This document shows positions 54,546 to 61,347 of a DNA stretch of 61,347 nucleotides, one piece after another. This stretch comes from Phycisphaerales bacterium (GTDB lineage Bacteria; Planctomycetota; Phycisphaerae; Sedimentisphaerales; Anaerohalosphaeraceae). Below the pieces are notes generated by a model. That model was not told the origin of the DNA. It did no database searches and worked only from the letters and a program-made list of their open reading frames with translations. A program made the position numbers and the translations under genes. The stretch is from contig DRGS01000077.1 in the NCBI GenBank assembly GCA_011053245.1, forward strand, positions 1 through 61,347, given 5' to 3'. Within the stretch, counting starts at the first letter, position 1. Every line of letters starts with the position of its first letter.

Positions 54546-56204
54546 TTATACGTTATTTTGCGTGGTCACCGCCACAGCCAGCAACTGACACTGGCCAGTT
54601 TTGAGCAAAGCCGAAAGTTTATCGTCGCATTCGGTTTTTTTGCTGAAAACAATCGCATTCTTAGACAAACCGGCAATTGCCTTACCGATACTTGAGGATC
54701 CCAGATTCGGAGCATAAATAACAACCCGGTCGCAGCTTTGGATCATCTCCTTAAATAAACTGCCCTTGCAGCCTTTATCTATCGTCCACACGAACAGATC
54801 CTCAATACATGTCTCGACGCTGTCTTTTTCTGACGCCCCCGGTTCGACATCGAAGACCCTTGCAATAGCGTTTCGTTCGCCGTCGGCATCGATAAGCAAT
54901 GTCCGCAAGCCTTCCTGCGCAAGCCTGATCCCGACATTTACCGCTACCGTAACGGGAAGATCGTCGATTCCGTCAGCGGCAAACAATACCGGCATCTGAT
55001 CTTTTTTAAGCTTGCACACGCGCCCTGCGATCTTGTCATAATAATCGTCAATGTCATCGAACTTGTCTATGACGCCCACCTGCACCGATTTTGGCGTTGC
55101 GACAGTTTCAACAACTGGTTCGACAACCGGTTCGAAACTTACGATGCTCTCCTTTTCCGGCTTTGGCTCAGGTTTCACAGCCGCTTTTATCGTATCGGCC
55201 GATACCTCCGCGAAATCAGGATTCAAAAGTTCCACCGTTTCCTCATCGCCGGTCTGTTCGGAAACGATCTGTACTTTTTTGCTGGCGCGTTTTTCGCTTT
55301 GCTCCTGAGCGGTACTGATACTTAGCGTGCTCTTGCCAAGAAGATGCGCCGTCGTAAGAGCGACTGTAATTGCTGTTACGAGTACAAGCACCGAAGCTCC
55401 TGCGCCAAGCAGCGTGTAAGTGTCCGCAGCAACTGTTTCGCTCGAACGGTTCAGAAAAGAAACCACACTTTGGCCGACAACGAAAGCCATTACAATAAGC
55501 CCCGCCAGGGCACCGTCGCAATATAAAAGTTTGGCGGCGCCGGTCATGTTCAGATAAAACTGTTTTTCCTTTGCGATCTTTTCCCGAAGGTTCGCGGCTT
55601 CGGTTTTGGTTATCGCTCCTGCGCTCAGGTCCGATCCCACGCCGACGAGTTTGATCGGCATGATCTCGACAAGAAACTTCGCAGCGGCTTTTACGATGCG
55701 TCTAACGGCGGTGAACATTATCACCCACACGATAACCGCTGATATAGACAGTATCATGAGCATCCATACATAGCTGCCGGCGTATACGCCCTTGCCGATC
55801 ACGGCTATGACCGTTCCGGCTTGGCCGTCGAGAAGTATCATCCTGACCGACGCGACACCTGATACTATCCGCAATACGATCGTGCTGACCAGCAGCAGCG
55901 GGAAACTCGATATCTCGCTGGAATTCTTCGCGGAAAACGCAATGAAAACGACCATCATCGCAAGACATATATTAAATACCCATAGAATGTCGAGCGCCTT
56001 GGCGGGGATCGGTAGCAGAAAACCGCACAGCATCGCGATAGCGGCGGTGGCGAAGACGAAATCGCCCCGCGAAAAAAACGCCCGCAAAAGGCCCTGACCC
56101 TGTTCTGTTTGAGTATCTGTCTTTTCCAACTCCAACCTCTGCAAGAAATCGTGCCGATAATTGCCCCGCGCTCCGGACTGGCTAATGTTATCATCCCAAC
56201 CCAA
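54546..56204 (-). CDS. FlhA-like membrane domain fused to a P-loop-less ParA/MinD-like domain
   Basis: The 552-residue protein has an FHIPEP/FlhA N-terminal membrane domain (50-290): FLLPIPAKALDILWVFNIC, VSTIVLRIVSGVASVRMILL, and MPIKLVGVGSDLSAG aligned to the conserved MPGKQMAIDADLNAG loop of FlhA. The K is kept but the first D of AIDAD is G. The FlhA cytoplasmic export-gate domain is absent. Instead, after a Pro/Glu linker (330-375), residues 404-552 resemble ParA/MinD/CpsD folds (VNVGIRLAQEGLRTLLIDAD, RVVIYAPN) with no Walker A motif (ADGIDDLPVTV at that position). TTG start uncertain; 56129 is an alternative. Confidence 0.8.
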   Translation of the reverse strand: MGWDDNISQSGARGNYRHDFLQRLELEKTDTQTEQGQGLLRAFFSRGDFVFATAAIAMLCGFLLPIPAKALDILWVFNICLAMMVVFIAFSAKNSSEISSFPLLLVSTIVLRIVSGVASVRMILLDGQAGTVIAVIGKGVYAGSYVWMLMILSISAVIVWVIMFTAVRRIVKAAAKFLVEIMPIKLVGVGSDLSAGAITKTEAANLREKIAKEKQFYLNMTGAAKLLYCDGALAGLIVMAFVVGQSVVSFLNRSSETVAADTYTLLGAGASVLVLVTAITVALTTAHLLGKSTLSISTAQEQSEKRASKKVQIVSEQTGDEETVELLNPDFAEVSADTIKAAVKPEPKPEKESIVSFEPVVEPVVETVATPKSVQVGVIDKFDDIDDYYDKIAGRVCKLKKDQMPVLFAADGIDDLPVTVAVNVGIRLAQEGLRTLLIDADGERNAIARVFDVEPGASEKDSVETCIEDLFVWTIDKGCKGSLFKEMIQSCDRVVIYAPNLGSSSIGKAIAGLSKNAIVFSKKTECDDKLSALLKTGQCQLLAVAVTTQNNV

Positions 56205-56259
56205 ACAATGTCAAGAATAATAACATTTAAATCACTTGATCCGCCAACCGCCCACGCGG

Positions 56260-56748
56260 TCAGTGTCTCTTCCGTATCTTTTTCAGTGCTGACACCGACC
56301 CGCCGATACCGCAAGCCAAAAAAAGCATTCCACCAAACGGCAAAAACCATATTGAAAAGGATTCCGGAAGCGTCCTTATTATCACAGCCTGTCTCGGATC
56401 CTCCGGATTAACATAGCCGGTCTGTATCAATCCGATCGGTGGCGGACTGGATAAGTGATTACTGGCAATACCCATAAAAGCATATTGCATGGACTCAAAC
56501 ATCTCGCCCTCATATTCATAAGAATAGCGGACTACAAAGTTTTTACTGACAAAATTGCCATCCGTGCCTTGATGTATCTTTTCATCAAACTCCACCGATT
56601 TGACCAGACATTCCACCGGCTCCCAGTCTTTAGCTTGGCTAATTCTGCAAAGCGGCAAAACGATCGACAAATACAAAACAAACACACTGAGCAACGCCAC
56701 ACCAACAAATGTAACAAACTCAATTTTTAATCGTTTACGCTTAGTCAT
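56260..56748 (-). CDS. DUF3592-like two-TM membrane protein
   Basis: The 162-residue protein has an N-terminal transmembrane segment (FVTFVGVALLSVFVLYLSIV), a beta-rich middle (FVVRYSYEYEGEMFES), then YVNPEDPRQAVIIR and a C-terminal transmembrane segment (IWFLPFGGMLFLACGIGG). These are features of the DUF3592 family, of unknown function. It overlaps the next gene by eight bases, indicating co-translation. Confidence 0.75.
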   Translation of the reverse strand: MTKRKRLKIEFVTFVGVALLSVFVLYLSIVLPLCRISQAKDWEPVECLVKSVEFDEKIHQGTDGNFVSKNFVVRYSYEYEGEMFESMQYAFMGIASNHLSSPPPIGLIQTGYVNPEDPRQAVIIRTLPESFSIWFLPFGGMLFLACGIGGSVSALKKIRKRH

Positions 56749-57475
56749 TTTTTGTTTTTAATAAACCATTAAGTAAACTCATCGGAGCTCGTATCACGCC
56801 TTGTATAATTTGACAGATAGCTAACTTAACAGCACCCTTTACGGTATATTTCCAATAATCGGTGTTCTCACCAACATATTTTATCAAACCGTCAGTATTT
56901 AACTGATCAATATCTAATGTCCTCAGGCGCCTGACAACATCTATCTCGCCATTTTCGATATAAGGCTCCACAGTATATAACTTTTTTTCAATACATTTCA
57001 GATGATGGCGAAATGCTTTTCTAAAATTGCTTGTTACAATTAAGCTGTCTTTATGACGCCCTGTTAAATCATATTCAACCGCAATCTGATTAGTCACTGT
57101 TGTGAAACCATTGCCATTAACGTCCTTTGATATAAACCACATGCTACTAACAGGAATAGTCGCAAGAGTGCCAGCACCAATAGCTACAAGTGTGTTGCGA
57201 TCACTGGATATCATAAAATCATATACAACTTTATATCTCTTACCTTTACCGTCATATCTCCTTTCTAAAAAAGTGAATCCTTCATCCTCGGCACCATTAA
57301 TGCACCGGGTGATATACTTTTCATGGAAGGAAGAAAGTTGAAAAACCCCAAACTCATATTGTTGAACGAATGGCCATGTTCTTCTTCTCTCGATCTTAAT
57401 AACAATTATGGTGGGAAGAAAACATACTATAATAATAAATAAAACAACAATACCCATAGCCATTGATTCATTCAT
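56741..57475 (-). CDS. Hypothetical protein with one N-terminal TM segment
   Basis: About 244 residues from ATG 57475, with GGAGAT eight bases upstream. A hydrophobic N-terminal segment (GIVVLFIIIVCFLPTIIVI) is followed by a beta-rich and a helical region. No known family is recognised. It overlaps the DUF3592-like gene, so the two are probably one unit. Upstream extensions of the frame lack a ribosome site. Confidence 0.65.
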   Translation of the reverse strand: MNESMAMGIVVLFIIIVCFLPTIIVIKIERRRTWPFVQQYEFGVFQLSSFHEKYITRCINGAEDEGFTFLERRYDGKGKRYKVVYDFMISSDRNTLVAIGAGTLATIPVSSMWFISKDVNGNGFTTVTNQIAVEYDLTGRHKDSLIVTSNFRKAFRHHLKCIEKKLYTVEPYIENGEIDVVRRLRTLDIDQLNTDGLIKYVGENTDYWKYTVKGAVKLAICQIIQGVIRAPMSLLNGLLKTKND

Positions 57476-57878
57476 TTGACTGATCTCCAAACATAATTGA
57501 AGGTTCCATGAGCCTTTTCTGGCCTCTCCCTTACCAACTCCACTTTTCACCACCAAAATACCCCACAACCACAAATAAGTCAAGAAATCCTCACCTAAAA
57601 AAAGAAAAATTCCAGTAATTCAAAATTCATAATTAACAATTCAAAATTAAATACTTCTTCCAAATGCGCTTGCACTATCTTGCTACTCACCAAAAAAATA
57701 AATTTTTTTTACTCCTTTTCTAACAACGACTTACCGTTTTTAACCCCGAAAAAAATCGCCGATTTTTGCATCAAACGCGCAAGTTCGTGCAAAGGGTGGG
57801 GGGACTATGTTTTTTGAGATAGATAAAATGAATACAGAATAGCATTAAAGATAACAGTATTATTGAAAGGATAAAACA
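57476..57878. other. AT-rich intergenic region with short repeats and a palindrome
   Basis: No gene is seen in these 400 bases. AATTCAAAATT occurs twice, at 57617-57627 and 57638-57648, 21 bases apart. A palindrome AAAAATCG-C-CGATTTTT occupies 57751-57767, and could be an operator or a protein-binding site. The divergent genes on either side could have promoters here, but none has a clear consensus. Confidence 0.5.
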
Positions 57879-58448
57879 ATGGCAACAGAAAAACAGATCA
57901 ACGCAAACCGTCAAAACTCGCTCAAATCAACCGGCCCCAATACCCCCGAAGGCAAGTCCGCCGTCGCGCAGAACTCCTTCAAACACGGCATGTACGCTGC
58001 CCAGGGCGCCTTCCCCGGCGAATCCCAAGCCGAATTCGACCTCCACCGCGACCGGATATTCGAAGAGTACCACCCCGAAAGCCCAACAGAGATTATGTAT
58101 ACCCATCGCATAGCATCCCTTTCCTGGCGCCTGCGACGTTCGGACCGCGTCCAGCTCGCAGCCGTAAACTCCCTCCACCACTCCCACAGAAACAAACCTG
58201 TCATTAAGCTCCCCAGCATGCTGAGACCCAAAAAAGACGATTCACCACCCCCGCCAGACCTCGAACTCGGCGATGTAATCGTAAAAGATTTCGCAGATGC
58301 AAAGGTCCTCGACAGCCTCCTCATGTACGAACGACGCATAGAGAACAGCCTATACAAAGCCATCCTCGAAATGCAAAGATTAAAAATGATCAAGAAATTA
58401 GACGCAGAAACCAAAAAAAATGAAAAAAAACATGATTTCGGCAACTAA
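57879..58448 (+). CDS. ANR..STGP..TPEGK family protein, unknown function
   Basis: The 189-residue protein starts with QINANRQNSLKSTGPNTPEG and has NSFKHGMYA, a motif set found in a family common in Planctomycetota and Acidobacteriota and often present in many copies per genome. The rest is charged and helical. The function is unknown; no catalytic or membrane features are seen. AAGGA lies before the ATG. Confidence 0.8.
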   Translation: MATEKQINANRQNSLKSTGPNTPEGKSAVAQNSFKHGMYAAQGAFPGESQAEFDLHRDRIFEEYHPESPTEIMYTHRIASLSWRLRRSDRVQLAAVNSLHHSHRNKPVIKLPSMLRPKKDDSPPPPDLELGDVIVKDFADAKVLDSLLMYERRIENSLYKAILEMQRLKMIKKLDAETKKNEKKHDFGN

Positions 58449-58662
58449 AAACATGAAAAACAAAGCCAATTTCAAAGACGCAAATTTGACTGCAACCTCT
58501 TATAATGAAAGGGTTTACAGTGCTTTATGACAGGAAAACCAAAATGGAACAAAGCCAAACAAAGCCAATTTAAAGCCAAATCACAGAAAGGAACTTACAA
58601 ACAGAACATATCAAAATAAGCGTTTGACAGACCGTTGGCCTGAGAGAGTGGAGCAGTCGATT
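58449..58662. other. Short intergenic region
   Basis: This 214-base region has no recognisable gene or RNA. It lies between the plus-strand ANR/STGP gene and the end of the minus-strand chemotaxis genes. It contains two short repeats of caaagccaatt near 58460 and 58560. Confidence 0.4.
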
Positions 58663-60105
58663 TTATGCAAGCGGTGGTGCTTGTGTAGTGTTTCCTGACG
58701 ATTGTGCGTCTGGTGAAGCGTTTAGCAGGACCTTGAAGATGTCGAAAACCGTTACGATTCCGTGTACCTTACCATCCTGATCGACGACGGGCATACATCG
58801 GCCACCGTGTTCGGTCATTGTTTTTACGACGTTGTAGAGTGTAGCGTCCGGGCGTACGGTTCTTACCGGTCTGGACATGACCCATTGGGCCTTTATCTGG
58901 AGCGTTGCCAGGTCCATCGGCCCTCTCCATTTTACGAACATCGATTGGAGGTATGGACTTAAGGCTCCTCGCAGATCGGATTTCGAGACGATGCCTTCGA
59001 GTTTGCCGTCTGTGCCGATCATTATATAGCCAGCGTCATGCTGCTGCATTATAGCTGTTATCTGCTCTACGGTGTTGTCGGGTTTGGCCCATGCAGGCGG
59101 GGATTTCATTACCTGTGCGGCAGTGACGGCGTTTAGAACCTCTGAGGCGTCCGCGTTTAGGATGGGTAACGGTAGCGTCTCGTTGGTCGTGAGCTCGTGT
59201 ATCGCTTCGGATACGGGGCCTGCGGGTGCTTCTTCGGCGGGAGTTTCTTCAGCAGGGGTTTCAGTATCTTCTGCTGGGGTTTCCTCGGCGGGCGTTTCTT
59301 CTGCGGTTTCGGTATCTTCGGCGGGGGCGTCGGGTTCTTCAGCAGGGGTTTCTTCAGTTACAGCTTCTTCTGCGGGCGTTTCCTCGGCGGGTGTTTCTGC
59401 GGTTTCAGTATCTTCAGCAGGAGTTTCTTCTGCTGGTGCTTCAGTGGCTTCGGCAGCTTCTTCAGCGGGAGCCTCAGCGGATTCTTCCGGAGCTTCTTCG
59501 GCTGCGGGTTTCTCGGCAGGGGGTTCGAATATTGTCTTTGGCAGTAAGACGCCGCATTTGAACGGTTCGAGCGGTGCAACTGTCATCTCGAATTCGAGTA
59601 TTAGCATTTCTTCTTCGGCTGTGAGGCCGATCTTGTCTTCGGATCCTGTCCATGGGTTACCTATGAAGGTTCCTGACTGGGCGAAGTGGCCGTGCTCTTC
59701 CATTTCTTCTCTGAAAACTCGGTCGCATGAGCCTACGAAGAGGTTGCCGACTTCGCCGAGTGCATCGCCGATTTCCTTAGCTTCTTCTTCGGTTCCGTTT
59801 TTTCTGTTCTTGGTTATGATCTGCTCGGGTTGCATTACGAATGTTCCGGATACCGTGAAGAGTCCGTCCTTGTCGAATATGACGTGGAACTGTCCGTTGA
59901 TGGGGCCTTCGGCGGTTACGGAGCATACTGCGGCGAGCTTTTTGTAGGTGTCTTTTACTTCTTTTATTGTGCCGACGGTGATGTCGAGCTGCTGAGCCGA
60001 CACCTCGGTGTCGAACATCGTAGCGATATCCTCTGCGAAAACGTTAAACGTCTCCGTTAACAGTTCCGCTGTGGTCGATTCAAGTTCTGCTTGTGACTGC
60101 GCCAT
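58663..60105 (-). CDS. CheC/CheX-like domain with acidic linker and CBS pair
   Basis: From ATG 60105 the protein has 480 residues. Residues 1-195 hold a CheC/CheX-like phosphatase fold with the D114-x3-E118-x2-N121 signature (DALGEVGN). Residues about 197-310 are a low-complexity ETPAEE/EDTE linker. Residues about 330-480 are two CBS motifs (VSKSDLRGALSPYL, HGIVTVFDIFKVLL). CheC-type enzymes dephosphorylate CheY; CBS pairs bind adenine nucleotides. The fusion suggests a link between energy state and chemotaxis. The upstream frame to 60183 is probably not translated. Confidence 0.75.
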   Translation of the reverse strand: MAQSQAELESTTAELLTETFNVFAEDIATMFDTEVSAQQLDITVGTIKEVKDTYKKLAAVCSVTAEGPINGQFHVIFDKDGLFTVSGTFVMQPEQIITKNRKNGTEEEAKEIGDALGEVGNLFVGSCDRVFREEMEEHGHFAQSGTFIGNPWTGSEDKIGLTAEEEMLILEFEMTVAPLEPFKCGVLLPKTIFEPPAEKPAAEEAPEESAEAPAEEAAEATEAPAEETPAEDTETAETPAEETPAEEAVTEETPAEEPDAPAEDTETAEETPAEETPAEDTETPAEETPAEEAPAGPVSEAIHELTTNETLPLPILNADASEVLNAVTAAQVMKSPPAWAKPDNTVEQITAIMQQHDAGYIMIGTDGKLEGIVSKSDLRGALSPYLQSMFVKWRGPMDLATLQIKAQWVMSRPVRTVRPDATLYNVVKTMTEHGGRCMPVVDQDGKVHGIVTVFDIFKVLLNASPDAQSSGNTTQAPPLA

Positions 60106-60130
60106 AAAATGGGTCCATCCGGCATCATGC

Positions 60131-60604
60131 CTATTCTGATGTTTCCCTGTACAATAAACTAAATCTGGCAACGTCTTCGTCAATATATGTCGTCATTGTT
60201 ATCTCTTGGGCATCGTCACCCATGCTGTTTGTCAGTTCGCTACCGCGTACAACCGAGGGTATCGAGACCTGGAGGTCACCGACTTCTCCCATTATGCGTG
60301 TTTTCACGGCACCCATAACCATATTTGCAACTTCGCCCATCGCGTCCATCATGCCGTCATCGTCAATTTCTCCATCCAGTTCGAGTGCGAGCATGTTGCT
60401 GGCGATGGCACGTGCACAATCTTCACCGCAGCAAACTGTAAGGCAACCTTCAATATTACCCTTGAAGGTGATCGACCCCAATACGGCTGGGTCGCCGACA
60501 ACCTCATTTTCGCTGCATTTTTCTACTGTCATAAACATCATTGTCTCGAAAACCTCTTGTGAGCCTTCCAACAATGCGTCTGTAAAGCATTCCTGTCCTA
60601 CCAT
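60131..60604 (-). CDS. cheX: CheX-like CheY-P phosphatase
   Basis: About 157 residues from ATG 60604 (AAGGTGGATC directly upstream; a TTG at 60634 is less likely). The CheX motif D87-x3-E91-x2-N94 (DAMGEVANMVMG) and SQEVFETMM are seen. CheX removes phosphate from CheY to end the motor signal. It lies 48 bases after cheY and 25 bases before the CheC-CBS gene in the same direction. Confidence 0.85.
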   Translation of the reverse strand: MVGQECFTDALLEGSQEVFETMMFMTVEKCSENEVVGDPAVLGSITFKGNIEGCLTVCCGEDCARAIASNMLALELDGEIDDDGMMDAMGEVANMVMGAVKTRIMGEVGDLQVSIPSVVRGSELTNSMGDDAQEITMTTYIDEDVARFSLLYRETSE

Positions 60605-60625
60605 GATCCACCTTACCTTGTCTAT

Positions 60626-60641
60626 GCCGCTCAATAGCGGC
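60626..60641 (-). other. Hairpin between cheY and cheX
   Basis: GCCGCT-CAAT-AGCGGC is a perfect 6-bp stem with a 4-base loop, flanked by direct repeats of TTGTCTAT. It lies between the two genes and may affect translation of cheX or transcript decay. No T-run follows, so it is not an obvious terminator. Confidence 0.45.
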
Positions 60642-60652
60642 CTTGTCTATTG

Positions 60653-61027
60653 TTAGATGTACGGTGAAAGCTCTTTCTGGATCGTTTCGGGTGTAAAGGG
60701 CTTTGTTACATAACCGTCAGCTCCGTCCGCCTTTACGCCTTCTATCAATTCATCCGCACTTTCTGTTGATATCATTATGATCTTCGTATCCGCACAACTA
60801 TCGAGTTCGCGAGCCTTCCTGACGAATTCCAATCCGTCCATTCCGGGCATATTGATATCGCAAAGGATAATGTCCACCGGGGCCTCGTCGATCTTCTCAA
60901 GGGCCTCGTTGCCATCACCGGCTTCGCGGATATCGTCATCCACAGAAAGACCTGCTTTTCGGATCGTGCGTGTGATGATCTTTCTCATCGTTGCAGAATC
61001 GTCTACTACCAAAAGTGTTTTAGCCAT
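60653..61027 (-). CDS. cheY: CheY-type chemotaxis response regulator
   Basis: The 124-residue protein is a receiver domain: D9 and D10 (VVDDS), the phosphorylated Asp in CDINMPGMDG, the Thr/Ser of MISTES, and K in VTKPF. There is no output domain, as in CheY, which binds the flagellar switch. GGGAG precedes the start by five to eight bases. It heads a minus-strand set with cheX and the CheC-CBS gene. Confidence 0.92.
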   Translation of the reverse strand: MAKTLLVVDDSATMRKIITRTIRKAGLSVDDDIREAGDGNEALEKIDEAPVDIILCDINMPGMDGLEFVRKARELDSCADTKIIMISTESADELIEGVKADGADGYVTKPFTPETIQKELSPYI

Positions 61028-61101
61028 TTTTTGACTCCCACATTAAACATTTTAGGGATAATATTCTATTTATTTTGACACTTAATTAGCAAATCGTCTA
61101 A

Positions 61102-61347
61102 TTATATGCCGAACTTTAGAATATTTTCCGCAGATTGTTCAATGTTTTCGTAGGTGTCGAGCTGGGCTGCGATCAGGGCTTCTCTGGCTTGTTGTACGGC
61201 TTGGGCGTCGGATTGCTCCGACTCGAGGGCCTTGCGGATTGTTGATGCGTATTCGGCTCTTAAGTTTGCAGCAGAACTTACGACGATAAGGTAGTGAGTG
61301 ACTCTTTTTATTAACAGGGACAGTACGAAATGAATTCGATAGACATA
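61102..61347 (-). CDS. Possible FlgM-like anti-sigma factor, 3' end
   Basis: The last 60 codons encode AANLRAEYASTIRKALESEQ, then a QLDTYENIEQSAENILKFGI end that resembles the C-terminal part of FlgM-like proteins. The frame is open to the window edge with no start codon, and the first 20 codons (YVYRIHFVLSLL) look non-coding. So the true start may be in another frame or upstream. Call is tentative. Confidence 0.35.
   Translation of the reverse strand, partial: YVYRIHFVLSLLIKRVTHYLIVVSSAANLRAEYASTIRKALESEQSDAQAVQQAREALIAAQLDTYENIEQSAENILKFGI

Noticed and set aside
54534..54551. GTATA / TATAC stem with T-run after fliD
   Set aside because: A 5-bp stem overlapping the end of the next gene is too weak to call.
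59072..59947. Plus-strand frame rich in Ser/Ala/Val repeats
   Set aside because: It is the mirror of the ETPAEE linker of the minus-strand CheC-CBS gene and has no ribosome site. Not a gene and not a CRISPR-like array.
1..61347. tRNA, rRNA, CRISPR array, insertion sequence or prophage genes
   Set aside because: No cloverleaf, repeat-spacer array, transposase or phage motif could be recognised by eye. Small RNAs cannot be excluded.

Overview
The window reads as part of a flagellar gene region of a Gram-negative bacterium. P-ring and L-ring genes (flgA, flgH, flgI) imply an outer membrane. Moderate GC content, a protein of the ANR..STGP..TPEGK type (57879-58448) and many TPR-glycosyltransferase fusions fit Planctomycetota, perhaps a Phycisphaerae-like lineage. 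That placement is an inference from gene content.

Layout. (1) 1-7229, plus strand: flagellar rod, ring and hook-junction genes flgG (3' end), flgA, flgH, flgI, a flgJ-type rod-binding gene, a flgN-like chaperone gene, flgK and flgL. (2) 7273-15622, plus: TPR-containing glycosyltransferases (GT4-like, GT9, GT2), TPR and coiled-coil proteins and a TPR-sulfotransferase. A sigma-54 promoter lies at 8788-8803. (3) 37290 down to 15787, minus: a sugar-nucleotide operon of about 21 kb. It holds two NeuB-type synthases (one fused to a GNAT domain), a PseF/NeuA-type cytidylyltransferase, three DegT-type aminotransferases (one with CBS domains), a WbpB/WbpD-like pair, a DapA-like lyase, an isomerase, three glycosyltransferases, a CysH-type reductase, a sulfotransferase and a pyruvate kinase-ATP sulfurylase fusion. 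(4) 38210-54527, plus: a three-module glycosyltransferase behind a second sigma-54 promoter (37999-38014), two more TPR-sulfotransferases, a methyltransferase, a 2480-residue seven-module glycosyltransferase and fliD. (5) 54546-57475, minus: a FlhA-like membrane domain joined to a ParA/MinD-like domain without a P-loop, and two small membrane proteins. (6) 57879-61347: the ANR/STGP protein, then on the minus strand a CheC/CheX-like domain with CBS domains, a CheX-like protein, a CheY and the end of a possible flgM-like gene.

Together, regions 2-4 look like a flagellar glycosylation island set between flgL and fliD. It appears able to make nonulosonic (sialic-like) and acetamido-uronic sugars, assemble a long glycan, methylate it and probably sulfate it. 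Sulfate activation would come from the pyruvate kinase-ATP sulfurylase fusion; no APS kinase or flagellin gene is in the window. Four points stand out: the PK-Sat fusion, the FlhA-like/ParA-like fusion, the giant glycosyltransferase with internal duplications, and rearrangement scars (split WbqC gene, aminotransferase and methyltransferase stubs, sulfotransferase stub, and sulfotransferase copies flanking the minus-strand operon).
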